A stretch of 64,000 nt of DNA from Mycoplasma miroungirhinis (GTDB lineage: Bacteria > Bacillota_I > Bacilli_A > Mycoplasmatales > Metamycoplasmataceae). Under the pieces are notes generated by a model that saw only the letters and a program-made list of their open reading frames with translations, was not told the origin of the DNA and did not search any database. Positions 22,405 through 32,761 of the stretch are shown here, piece after piece (position 1 is the first letter of the stretch; every line of letters starts with the position of its first letter). Position numbers and translations under genes: made by a program. The DNA is taken from assembly GCF_013008815.1 (NCBI RefSeq), contig NZ_CP053097.1:496001-560000 (forward strand). The letters run 5' to 3'.

Positions 22405-23255
22405 TGATAAAAGGTAAAATAATTCGTTCTATTTCTGGTTTTTATGATGTAAAAACTGCCCAAAAAGAAATAATAAGAACAAGAGGTAGTGGTAAATTAA
22501 GATTACTAAACATAAAACCAACAGTTGGAGATTATGTAGATGTTAATAAAGACAATATGATTGAAAAAATCTATGAAAGAAAAAATCAATTTATAAGACC
22601 TAAAATTGTAAATGTTGATCAAGCAATTGTTGTTATGAGTTTAGTTGAACCTAATTTTTCTTATGAATTAATGGATAAATTTTTAATAATAATTGAAAAC
22701 AAACATATAAAACCTGTGATTGTGTTAACAAAAAGTGATTTAACTAACGAATCAAAAATAGATTATTTTAAAAAACAAAAATATGAAGTTTTTGAAATAA
22801 ATTATCAAAAACAAACAGGTTTTAATAATTTAAAAGATATTTTCGCAAACAAAACTAGTTTTTTTGTTGGACAAACTGGTGTAGGTAAAACAACATTAAT
22901 TAATTTTTTGGCTAAAACTAACTTACAAACACAAGAAATTTCTAAAGCTTTAAATCGTGGTAAACATACAACAAGAGAAGTATCATTAATTGAATTTAAT
23001 GGTGGTGAAATTATTGACACTCCAGGTTTTAGTTCAATCGATTTTGATATTACTATAGATGAAATTTCGACTGCATTTTCTAAATTTGCTGAAGCATCTA
23101 AAAAATGTAAATTTAGAAATTGCAAACATAATTTAGAAAATATTGATAATTGCGAAATAAAAAGACTTGTGCAAAATAAAGAAATACCAGAAATGAGATA
23201 CAAAAATTATTTAACATTTTTAAAACAAATTACAGAAAAGGAACATTATGAATAA
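22404..23255 (+). CDS. rsgA: Ribosome small-subunit-dependent GTPase A
   Basis: A circularly permuted GTPase that helps mature the 30S subunit. The 283-residue protein has an N-terminal OB fold (MIKGKIIRSISGFY), VLTKSDL (G4), GQTGVGKTTLIN (G1), the switch segment GKHTTREVSLIEF and DTPGF (G3). A C-terminal zinc knuckle has the spaced CKFRNCKH and NCEIK ligands. The start at 22404 overlaps the kinase stop (TAATG); an in-frame ATG at 22371 would extend into prkC and is not needed. Its last 8 bases overlap the rpe start. Confidence 0.95.
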   Translation: MIKGKIIRSISGFYDVKTAQKEIIRTRGSGKLRLLNIKPTVGDYVDVNKDNMIEKIYERKNQFIRPKIVNVDQAIVVMSLVEPNFSYELMDKFLIIIENKHIKPVIVLTKSDLTNESKIDYFKKQKYEVFEINYQKQTGFNNLKDIFANKTSFFVGQTGVGKTTLINFLAKTNLQTQEISKALNRGKHTTREVSLIEFNGGEIIDTPGFSSIDFDITIDEISTAFSKFAEASKKCKFRNCKHNLENIDNCEIKRLVQNKEIPEMRYKNYLTFLKQITEKEHYE

Positions 23256-24420
23256 TATAGGACAAATAAAATTTATAAATTCTTCACTTTTAGATTTAGA
23301 AAACAAAGAAAATGCATACATTTTTATCAATAAATTAATAGAAAATGGAATTAAAAATATTCATTATGATGTAATGGACCAAAAATTTGCAAAAAATACT
23401 AAAAGCTTTACTATTGAAGAAATTAAATTAGCATATCAAAAATCCAATTCACATACTATGGATGTACATTTAATGGTAGAAGATCCTCAAAAATGAATTA
23501 AAGAACTTGATTTTGTTAATTATATCTCTTTTCATTATGAAGCTATAGGATACAAAAAAGCACTTGAAATAGTTCAAACTTATCAAACTGATAAATTAAA
23601 ATTAGGTCTAGCTATAAATCCATCAACTTCTTTTGAAGAAATAAAGGATTTAATTAAAGAGTTTAAATTAATTTTAATTATGTCAGTTCAAGCAGGACAA
23701 GGTGGTCAAAGTTTTCAACCTCAAATAATTGATAAAATTGTTCAAATTAAACAATATATTTTAGAAAATTCATTAGATACAAAAATTATGATAGACGGAG
23801 GAATTAAAAAAGATTTACTTGACAAAGTTTTTTTTGCAGGAGTAGATTTTGCAGTAATGGGTTCATATATTTTAAATAATAGTGATTCAGAAAGTTTAAA
23901 ATCCTTAAACTCATTATCATTAAAATGAAAAGAAATTTATTTAGCAGGAGGATGTTTTTGAGGAATGCAAGCTTGACTTAAAATTCAAAAAGGAGCAATA
24001 AAAACTTGAGTTGGTTATGCAAATTCTGATATCATTAAACCTTTATATCAAGATTTAATTCATAAAAGATCAAAAGCAGTTGAAACAGTGCAATTTATAT
24101 ATGATTCATCACAAACTTCACTAAATCAAATTGTAAATAATTTTTTATTAACAATTGATCCAACTTCAGTTAATTTTCAAGCTCATGATGTAGGGATTCA
24201 ATACAGAAATGGAATTTATTGAAATCACAATAATTTTTCAGAAAATGACAATAATGAAATGAAACAAGAAATTTTAAAAACTATTAATAAAGTCCAAAAT
24301 AATTATCAAAAACCAATTGTAACTGAAGTTTTAAATTTAGATAATTTTTATTTAGCTGAAGAATATCATCAAGATTATTTAGATAAAAATCCAGGGGCTT
24401 ATTGCCACATAAAACTATAA
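23248..24420 (+). CDS. Ribulose-phosphate 3-epimerase fused in frame to methionine sulfoxide reductase A
   Basis: A continuous 390-codon frame encodes two enzymes. Residues 1-225 are ribulose-phosphate 3-epimerase: [41 protein letters not shown] and MIDGGI. Residues 228-390 are Msr[14 protein letters not shown] (catalytic Cys), [20 protein letters not shown]. The junction [13 protein letters not shown] reads a TGA as Trp. An ATG at 23925 lies one base out of the MsrA frame: with one A fewer in the adjacent A4 run, rpe would stop soon after and msrA would start at that ATG. So this is either a true fusion or a single-base insertion that fused two overlapping genes. Operon context (rsgA-rpe) is normal; msrA is an unusual addition. 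Confidence 0.85.
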
Positions 24421-24421
24421 A

Positions 24422-24802
24422 ATGATATTTAAATACAAAGAAAATGACACACTTGATGAATTAGTTGATTATTTGTTATCAAAAAACTATGAGGCTATTT
24501 TATTAGATGGAGAATTAGGTGCAGGTAAAACTTATTTAACTTCTCAAATTGCAAAAAAATTAAATATTTCTAAAAAAATTATTAGTCCCACATTTAATAC
24601 TATTTTTATTTATGATGGTTTAATTCATATTGATGCTTATAATCTTAAAGGCAATTTATTAGCTTATGAAGATTATTTTGATAACAATCTTGTAGTTATA
24701 GAATGATCAAATAATATTCAACATCCATTTAGTCACTATGCAAAAATTAATGTATATTTAAAAAACAATTTACACGTTTTTGAAATAATAGAGGAAAAAT
24801 AA
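24422..24802 (+). CDS. tsaE: tRNA t6A synthesis ATPase TsaE
   Basis: A 126-residue P-loop protein with Walker A LLDGELGAGKTYLTSQIA (about residues 27-44), SPTFNTIFIY and the HIDAYNL motif. It energises t6A formation at A37 of ANN-decoding tRNAs, with TsaB and TsaD encoded next. ATG starts 1 nt after the preceding stop; the stop overlaps the tsaB ATG (TAATG). TGA is Trp near residue 95. Confidence 0.93.
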
Positions 24803-25347
24803 TGAATTTATTTTATGATACTTGTTTAGATGATTTAGTAATAATTTTATTTGATCAACACTTTAATTTAATAGCATTTAAAAAAATTGATAAATTAAAT
24901 AAAAAAGTAGATGTAGTACCTAAATTAACAAAAGATATTTTAGATGAGAATAATTTAAATATCAACAACATCAAAAGTTTTTATTTAAATATCGGCCCTG
25001 GTAGTTTTACAGGTTCAAGAATCGCAGTCACTTATTTAAAAACTATTGCTCAAATTTTAAAGACAGATATTTATACAACAACTAGTTACTTATTGATTAA
25101 TAAACAAACAAAAAACCACATAATTTATCTAAAAAGTTCTAAATACTCATGCTATGAAATTATTTTAGATCAAAACAAAAATGTAATTTCTACTTCACTT
25201 ATTCAAAATAAACAAATTGATGAAATTAATTACACTGATTTAATTTACAATTTCTCAAATTATTTAGATATATTTACTAAAGTAGATAATCTAGAAAATT
25301 TAAAAGTTATGTATTTTCATGAACCACAAATAGGAGATATTAAATAA
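24802..25347 (+). CDS. tsaB: tRNA t6A synthesis protein TsaB
   Basis: A 181-residue protein of the ASKHA fold. It has a typical N-terminal Asp-Thr segment (FYDTCLDDLVI) and the diagnostic IGPGSFTGSRIAVTYLKT (about residues 64-82). It is non-catalytic and forms the TsaB-TsaD heterodimer that TsaE acts on. It overlaps both neighbours by one base (TAATG), so equal production with TsaE and TsaD is expected. Confidence 0.92.
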   Translation: MNLFYDTCLDDLVIILFDQHFNLIAFKKIDKLNKKVDVVPKLTKDILDENNLNINNIKSFYLNIGPGSFTGSRIAVTYLKTIAQILKTDIYTTTSYLLINKQTKNHIIYLKSSKYSCYEIILDQNKNVISTSLIQNKQIDEINYTDLIYNFSNYLDIFTKVDNLENLKVMYFHEPQIGDIK

Positions 25348-26306
25348 TGGTAATCTTAGCAATTGAAACTTCGCATGATGATACTTCTATTTCTATTTTA
25401 GAAAATTCCAAAGTAGTTGAATTAATTACTTTAACGCAAACACAAATACATAAAAAATATGGTGGTACAGTACCTGAAATTGCTTCTCGCTTACATGTTG
25501 AAAATATTTATAAAGTAATTGAACAAATCAAAACAAAATATGATTTAAATAAAGTTAATTTAATAGCATATACTTCTACTCCAGGTTTAATTGGAGCTTT
25601 ACAAGTTGGTTTTTTAGCAGCTCATGCTTTAAGTCTAGCATTAAATAAACCAATTGTACCTATTAACCATTTAGATGGGCATTTTTTTAGTGGCTCAATA
25701 AATAAGGAAATTAACTATCCTGCACTTTGTTTACTTATAAGTGGAGGTCATACACAAATAATATATGCACAAAATTATTTAAATTTAAGTATTATTGGAC
25801 AAACACTAGATGATGCAGTGGGTGAAACTTATGATAAAATAGGTAGAAAACTAGGTCTAGAATTTCCTGCTGGTGCTGAAATTGATAAATTAGCATATGA
25901 AAATACTAGGCCTTTAAATCATAAATTTAATTTACCAGTAACTCAAAATAAATATGATTTATCATTAAGTGGAATAAAAACACAATTTATAAATTACATT
26001 AATAATTTTATTAATCGAAGTGAACAAATACCTGTTAAAGATATTGCAAGTGATTTTCAAAATTTAATGGTCTATTATTTAGAAACTAAAATGAAACAAG
26101 CAATTAATGAGTACAAGCCTAAATCAATAATTTTAGCTGGTGGAGTAAGTGCTAATTTAGCAATTAGAAAAATGTTTAAAAATCTTCATCATAACGCTAT
26201 AATACCTGATTTAAAATATGCAACAGATAATGCTGCAATGATAGGGCAAGCAGCTAAAATAATTTATCAAGGAACAATAAACAAAAAAATACAGAAACCA
26301 TCATAA
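25347..26306 (+). CDS. tsaD: tRNA N6-threonylcarbamoyladenosine transferase TsaD
   Basis: Transfers the threonylcarbamoyl group to A37 of tRNA. The 319-residue protein has AIETSHDDTSISIL (residues 5-18), the metal-site HLDGHFFSG (His-x-x-x-His), LLISGGHTQI, the GETYDKIGRKLGL segment and LAGGVSANLAIRK near the C-terminus. Length and motif order are canonical. Last gene of the gmk operon; its stop lies inside the loop of a terminator hairpin. Confidence 0.96.
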   Translation: MVILAIETSHDDTSISILENSKVVELITLTQTQIHKKYGGTVPEIASRLHVENIYKVIEQIKTKYDLNKVNLIAYTSTPGLIGALQVGFLAAHALSLALNKPIVPINHLDGHFFSGSINKEINYPALCLLISGGHTQIIYAQNYLNLSIIGQTLDDAVGETYDKIGRKLGLEFPAGAEIDKLAYENTRPLNHKFNLPVTQNKYDLSLSGIKTQFINYINNFINRSEQIPVKDIASDFQNLMVYYLETKMKQAINEYKPKSIILAGGVSANLAIRKMFKNLHHNAIIPDLKYATDNAAMIGQAAKIIYQGTINKKIQKPS

Positions 26307-26322
26307 ATTTCTGTATTTTTTT
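26286..26322. terminator. Bidirectional terminator between tsaD and the BMP operon
   Basis: AAAATACAGAAA (26286-26297) pairs with TTTCTGTATTTT (26308-26319), with T runs on both strands. The tsaD stop sits in the loop, and the convergent permease gene ends at 26332. Confidence 0.85.
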
Positions 26323-26331
26323 GTTACTTTA

Positions 26332-27246
26332 TTACCTTGTGCTCTTATCATAAGAAATACCAGAAGCTGCAGGAGCAGCTGAACGTTTGGAAGTTGCAAT
26401 CATTATAATTAGTGTTAAAATGAATGGAATTAATGATAATAAATCGCTATATTTCCCCAAAGTATCTGGTTGTATAAAAGGTAATGTTAAACTTAATGCT
26501 CTTAAAAAACTAAATACAAGTACACTTAATGTAATTCAAGGGATACGTCATTGACCCATTATCATAATTGCTAATGCTAAATATCCTAATCCTCCAACTT
26601 CACCTTTAAATGATGTAGGACCAGATTGAGCAAAGAATGCACCAGCTATTCCTGATAAAAATCCACTTATTAATATTCCTTGTCATTTGTAAGATATAAC
26701 ATTAACACCAGCAACATCAGCTGCTTGTGGATTTTCACCTATACTTCTTAATCTTAAACCTCATGAGGTATATCTTACTAATATAAATGCTAAGATAATA
26801 ATAACAATTGTTAATATTAATCTAAAAGATAAAATATTTTTATATGAAGTATCTGAACTTAATGCTAATTCTTTAACATCAAAAGAAATATTTTTTGATC
26901 CTCCTCCATATGTATAAAGAAGAATAATAGCAATCCCAAATGCTAACATATTAATTGCAAAACCACTAATTGTTTGATCTGTTTTTAATTTAATTGATGC
27001 AAATCCATGTAATGAAGCAAATAATGCTCCAAATATTCCAGAAAGTGGTATTAAAATTAATTGAAATCATTTTGAAGCTGATTGACCTAAATAATAACCG
27101 AACACTAAATAAGAAATAGCACCAATTATCATCATTCCATTAATTCCGATGTTAATAGTTCCTGTTCTTTCACTAAACATTCCACCTAAACTAGCTAATG
27201 ATAAAATACAAAATGAAAGAATAAAATAATATACAAGAATTTCCAT
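26332..27246 (-). CDS. BMP-type (nucleoside) ABC importer, second permease
   Basis: A 304-residue integral membrane protein with about eight hydrophobic segments. Motifs typical of BPD_transp_2 permeases of the BMP/nucleoside family are ERTGTINIGINGMMIIGA near residue 28, LRSIGENPQAADVAGVN near 178, and GFLSGIAGAFFA. Last gene of the operon (lipoprotein, ATPase, permease 1, permease 2); its ATG lies 1 nt after the stop of permease 1. The likely substrate class is nucleosides, by analogy with family members; the sequence alone does not prove it. Confidence 0.92.
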
Positions 27247-27247
27247 A

Positions 27248-28819
27248 CTATTTTGCTCCTTTTATTTTTTTGATTTTAAACATTTGAGAAAGTTTAGCAT
27301 TAAATACTTCTAAAAGTTCATTATGTTTAAATTCTGTTGTTTTTTTGAATTCATTTTGATGACTAATTTTTAAACTTTTATGTAAATTCTTTTTATTTTT
27401 ATAATTATAAAAACCTAAATTATCTAATTGAATATTTAATTCCGTTTTTAATGCTGAAAGTTTAGCATAGTATTGTAATTTTTCATCATCAGTATAATTT
27501 TGTATTTTTGTAAATAATAAATTATTAATTTTTTTATTAATAGTTTTTTTAGTTTCTAGAAATGCTTTTTTATTATCTTTATGTTCTTGTTTAGCTTTTT
27601 TTAGATCTTCAATTTTAGATTTATTTAATTGAGAAAGTTTGATTTTATATTTTTTATAAGATTCTTTTCATTCTTTATCTAAATGTAATAAGAAAAATCT
27701 TCTAATTAAATATATTGGTCTAAAACTATTAAACATAATGCTTAATGCAGCCATAAAAATGATTAAACCAGTAACCATATACATACTTTCACCATTAAGA
27801 TCAATTAAGAATAAAGAAGTTTGACCATTTTTTAGTACTGCATAAAATAAACTTGTAAATATAATTCCAATAGGTGCATTTAAAGCTAGTAAACTTATTG
27901 CAATAGTATCAAAGCCAATATTTAGTGGAATTGTTAAATCTACCATTTTACTTTGTAAAATAATATAATAAATAAATCCAGCTAAACCACTTAAAGCTCC
28001 TGATATTGTTAAAACTGAAATTACAATTGTTTTTTCATTAATACCTGAATATTTTGCATTAGATTTTGACAATCCAACCATTTTTACTTTATAACCGATT
28101 GTTGTTTTTGAAAAAATAAATCATAATATTAAAGCTATAAATATACCTAATATAAGTGTAGCAGTGATGAATGCTATTTTATTATCTTCTGATATTTTAA
28201 TCGATTGAGTTCCATCACCTGTATTTAATAAAAACTGTTTAGAAATAATAGGATCTGATCATATTGCGTTATTAACTCAATTAAAAATATACACACATAA
28301 ATAAACAACTATTCAGTTTAAAAGAATTGTTGAAATAACTTCATGTACATTGAAAAATGCTTTTAATAATCCTGCTATCATTGCAAGTAATGCACCTGAA
28401 ATTGTGCTTATTAACATCAATAATACTAATGAACCTTTTGAAAGATCTTCTCTAGGATCCATTGCTTTATAAATTACTAAAAAGCTTATTAAAGATCCAA
28501 ACATCATTTGTCCAGATACACCAATATTAAAGTATCCAGATTTAAATCCTAATCCTACTCCAAGGCTTCCTAATAAAAATATTGCTAAATAACCAATTAA
28601 AAACTTATCTCCGTATAAACCCTTTGAGAAAATTATATTGAAAAATTCTACTGGATTTTTGTTTGAAGTTGCAACAAAAATCATACTAATTACAATTCCA
28701 AAAACAATTGCTCATATACTACTTGCAACTTTTCTTAAAGATGATTTTTGTTGTTCCATTCTTATAAAAACTGAGGCATTTTTAACAATATTTTGTAATT
28801 TCAAAATAAAATTATTCAT
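27248..28819 (-). CDS. BMP-type (nucleoside) ABC importer, first permease with coiled-coil tail
   Basis: A 523-residue protein. Residues about 1-385 form a BPD_transp_2 permease: GLGFKSGYFNIGVSGQMMFG, VHEVISTILLNWIV, VGLSKSNAKYSGIN and GALSGLAGFIYY. Residues about 390-523 are an unusual hydrophilic, Lys/Glu/Gln-rich extension predicted to be helical and coiled-coil, probably in the cytosol. Common family members end soon after the last membrane segment. Its ATG overlaps the ATPase stop (TAATG on the minus strand). TGA-Trp codons occur several times. Confidence 0.9.
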
Positions 28820-30510
28820 TATTTCACCTCATTTTCTTTTTTAAATGAATCTGACATATATAGTCCGATTTCTTGTCTAGTTATTTCATTAACTGAACAT
28901 TGTTTTACTATTTCACCTTTATTTACAATGGCTATTGTGTCTGCTAAAGCTAAAATTTCATCTAATTCATAACTTATTAATAAAATGGCATTACCATTTG
29001 CTTTTTCTTTTAATAATTTTTCATGAATATTTTTTATAGCTCCAACGTCAAGTCCTCTAGTAGGTTGCATAATTACAATTAAATCGTGATCATGTGACAT
29101 TTCTCTACCAACTATGAATTTTTGTTGATTTCCACCTGACATACTACGAGCTAAACTCACTCCATCTCTTGCACCACGAACATCATAATCTTCAAGGATT
29201 TTTTGAGTTTTATTTAAAATATTTTTATTTTTAAACATTCCAAATTTTTGATATGTTTTATCTCATAATCTTCTTAATACAAGATTCATTTTTACATTGT
29301 AATCTAATACTAAACCATGAGCATGTCTATCTGTTGGAACATATGAAAGATTTAATTTTGATCTTTTAAAAATATTTAAATTAGTAATATCAATAAATTC
29401 TTTTGTTTGCACTAAACAAAATGAACCTTTTTTATCTTCACCGTATGTTTTTAAAATTTCAATATTATCGTAATTTTTCTTTTTATAAATCTTTTTTAAT
29501 TTAGTGTCAATGTCAAAATCATTATCATTTGATTGTTTGTACACTTTAAATGTATTTGTAATGGTATAAAATTTTATATTACCAGTTACTGGTTTTAATA
29601 ACCCACTTAATAAATACTCAATTTGAGTTTGTCCATTACCTTCAATACCAGCAATTGCTAAAATTTCACCTTTATGAACTTTTAAATTGATATTTTTTAG
29701 TGTTTTAGCACCTTTGGTATTAACATTGTTAATTTCTAATATAATATGGTCTTTATCAAAATTATTGTTAGTGTTTTTAATATCTTGTAATTCTCCACCA
29801 ACCATAGCTTGCGCTAATTGTTCAATTGATGTTTCTCTAACATCACAATTTAAAACAACTTCACCATGTCTTATAACAGTTGCAGTGTCTGCAACTTCTT
29901 TTACTTCTTTTAATTTATGAGAAATAAAAATAATTGTTTTTCCTTGTTCTCTAAAAAGTTTCATAGTTTCTAATAAACCGCTAATTTCATCATCAGTTAA
30001 AACAGCAGTGGGTTCATCAAAAATTAATATATCATTATCACGATATAACATTTTCATAATTTCAACTTTTTGTTGAACAGGAATAGATGATTTTCCACTT
30101 AATGCATCTAGATTAAAATTTAAATTAAATTTCTTTTGGATAATTTCGATTTTTTCACGAGATTTATTTTTATGAATTAAACCATTTTTATTTCGAAATT
30201 CTGCTCCCAAAATAATATTTTCTAAATTAGAATAGATTTTTACCAATTTAAAATGTTGGTGTACCATTCCTATTCCCAGATTATTAGCCATATTAGGATT
30301 TTGAATATTAACATATTCTTCATTAATTTTTATTAATCCTTTTGTTGGTTCATACAGTCCAAATAAAATAGACATAAGTGTAGATTTACCAGCACCATTC
30401 TCACCAATTAGAGCATGAATAGTACCTTTTTTAACTTTAAAACTTATGTCTTTATTTGCTATTATACCTGGAAATTCTTTAGTTATATTTTCAAATTCAA
30501 TAGCGTACAT
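28819..30510 (-). CDS. BMP-type (nucleoside) ABC importer, dual ATP-binding protein
   Basis: A 563-residue protein with two nucleotide-binding domains in tandem. Domain 1: Walker A GENGAGKST (residues 36-44), QVQQK-type region, Walker B ILIFDEPTAVL and the His switch. Domain 2: a Walker A-like AGIEGNGQTQ lacking the Lys, signature MSGGNQQK, and IVIMQPTRGLDVGA. A degenerate second P-loop is common in this subfamily. An extra Lys/Asp/Tyr-rich stretch of about 60 residues follows that P-loop (EILKTYGEDKKG). It starts 4 nt after the lipoprotein stop. Confidence 0.93.
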
Positions 30511-30514
30511 AATA

Positions 30515-31822
30515 TTATGCGTTTACTAAGTCAACTAATTTATTTAATCTTGCTTGCAATGAAGTAATATCTTCACCAGTTTTTTCTGCTTTTGATGAAC
30601 TTACATATATTTTATCTTCATTAGATAATTTTTTAAATTCTGATAATGCTTCATTTAATGCATTTTGTGCTAATTCAGTGTTTTCTGTAGTGTCTAATTT
30701 AGCTTTTGCAACACCTGTTCAGTTTTCAGCAATATTTCCTTTATTATGTCCACTTGTTTTTCCTAGTTCAAAACCATGTAATTTTTCACTATTTTTAGAA
30801 TATAATCCTTCTAAAACATCATAAACTGATTGACCAATTCCTTTTGTAATTGATGTAAAGAAATGATCTTTTCTTTTTGAAACAACGTTGGTTTGATCAA
30901 CATCAACACCAATAATGTATTGTTTATCAGTTATATTATCTACAACTGTTAATGTCGCAGGTCCTGCAACAGGTAATACGATTGTAGGAACTTTATTACC
31001 TTTTCCTTTAAGTGCTGATTGAATATGTGTTAACATTTTGTCCCCTTGTACAAAACCAGTTTGTAAATAAACTTTTTCGACATCTGAATATACTGTATGT
31101 TTAGTTTTTGTTTCAGGATGCATTTGATTTCAAGCTAAAATTCCTTTTAAATATCCTTCATTAAAATCAGTAACACCAGGGAATGCTCCACCACCAAATG
31201 ATAATACTAATCTTTTTTCTTCAGACATTGTAGATAAGAATTTAGCTGATGCATATCCTGCTACTCAACCACTTTCTTTTGTATTATATTCTAAAGAAAT
31301 TGAATAACCTTCTGGAATACCTGGGTCTATTACTTTATTTTCAGAATCAACATTTGGTTGACTTGCGTTAAAGTCAACTGCAATAATTACAATTCCTTTG
31401 TTCATCATTTCTTCTTTATGGTCATTGTAGAATTTTTTAATTGCATTGGTATGCTTGAATCCAACAGTTATTCAATATTTAAAGTCATTTTTTAAGGCTT
31501 CATTATAAACTTTTTCATACTCACTTTCTGAGTTTGGAATAACGTGTGTTGCTTTATCTAAACCTAAATCTTTTGATATTTGTTCTAAACCTTCAAAAGC
31601 TGATTGGTTAAATGATAAGTCATCTACGTGACCTGCATCAGTTATAACAATTGATTTTTTAGATTTTTCTTCTTTATCAATTTGTACATTTTCTGAACTC
31701 TTAATATCTGATATTTTAATTTTTTCAGTTGTACATGATGCTGCTATTACTGGAACAGACAATAAAGTTACTCCAATACTTAACATAGCAAAACTAAATA
31801 ATATTTTTTTAGATTTTTTCAT
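30515..31822 (-). CDS. BMP family substrate-binding lipoprotein
   Basis: A 435-residue lipoprotein. The signal peptide ends in VIAASC with lipidated Cys at residue 30. The mature part has the BMP/Med family segments SIVITDAGHVDDLSFNQSAFEGL (split near residues 54-76), ...IVAVDFNASQ..., RLVLSFGGGAFPGVTDF, and VLPVAGPATLTVV with VIGVDVDQTN. It captures a nucleoside-type ligand outside the membrane and delivers it to the two permeases. First gene of the operon, with AAAGGAAA before the ATG. It may supply Tdk and other salvage enzymes. Confidence 0.93.
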
Positions 31823-31878
31823 AAGTTAATTTCCTTTTATTTACTAATAAATATTTATATTTATAATTATTTATTATT

Positions 31879-31884
31879 ATTATA
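31879..31884 (-). promoter_or_regulatory. Possible -10 box of the BMP operon
   Basis: TATAAT on the minus strand, 57 nt before the lipoprotein ATG. No good -35 was found. Confidence 0.35.
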
Positions 31885-31925
31885 TTACATTTTTAACTTT
31901 TTTAAAGCACAAACCAAACTGCTAA

Positions 31926-32675
31926 TTATGTTAATGATGTGACAACATTAGCTCCATCATTTATTAAATTATTAATTATATTATCATTGTCATTATCAAC
32001 ATTAGGAAATGCACATACATCTTTACCTAAATCTAAAAAAGCATCTATTAATTTAAAAAAGGATTTACTTTTGTAAAGAGAATATAAAATTAACTTATCA
32101 CTTAATGCAGCTAATAAACGATAAGTTGAAATATCACTATTATTAGAATTTTCATTTTTAGTTAAATATTCACTAATTACTAAGAAATTATTTTGGTAAT
32201 TTTTTAATTCTGGATAAATACTAAAAACATTATCAACTCCATCTGAAGATATAAAAATAATTTTTTTATTGTAATTTAAAAATAATAATGCTATTTTTAT
32301 TTCTAAATTACTTTTACCTTGAATAACTAAAACACTTTCATTTGTTTTTTTAAATCATTCTAAAACGCTATATTCTATTAATTTAGCAGTATTTTTTGTT
32401 AAATAATTACCTGAAAGTGTAATTTTATCTTTAATATTTAATAATTTTAAATTACCTTTATAAAAAAGACAAAAGGGTGGCTTAAAAATATTTTTAAAAA
32501 ATTCAGGATACTCTTTATCTAAAATTGTGATGTAATTTATCTCTTTAGTTTTTAAAATATTTTCAAGTTTATAAATGTTATCTATATTAAGAGTTTTAGG
32601 GTCGTTTAAATCTTTTAAAATTTTATCTCAATTACCATTATATTTATAAGTTAAGTATAATAAAAATATGTTCAT
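31926..32675 (-). CDS. dprA: DprA/Smf-like DNA-processing protein, reduced
   Basis: A 249-residue protein whose segment order matches DprA: LDKEYPEFFKNIFKPPFCLF then YKGNL (residues about 42-66, cf. YP..L....PP.LYYKGN); a Rossmann-like core; VISEYLTKNE (cf. SE); TYRLLAALSDKLIL (cf. RNRI-A-LSD); VCAFPN; and NNLINDGANVV (cf. N-LI--GA). The Gly-Ser/Arg ssDNA-binding motif (G-R-x-x-S) is not recognisable (LSGNYLTKNT), so function may be reduced. DprA binds single-stranded DNA and loads RecA during transformation or repair. GGAGATAATT precedes the ATG. The gene needs four or more TGA-Trp readings, so standard-code ORF calling misses it. Confidence 0.8.
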
Positions 32676-32761
32676 AATTATCTCCTATTTATATAAGTAA
32701 TTTTTTTCAATAAAAAATAAAAAATTTCAAAATATTTTCTAAAATATTACAATATATAATT

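Noticed and set aside
30000-30510. Identifying the BMP importer as a sugar (Rbs) system because of its dual ATPase
   Set aside because: The BMP/Med-type binding lipoprotein points to the nucleoside family; both families share dual ATPases.
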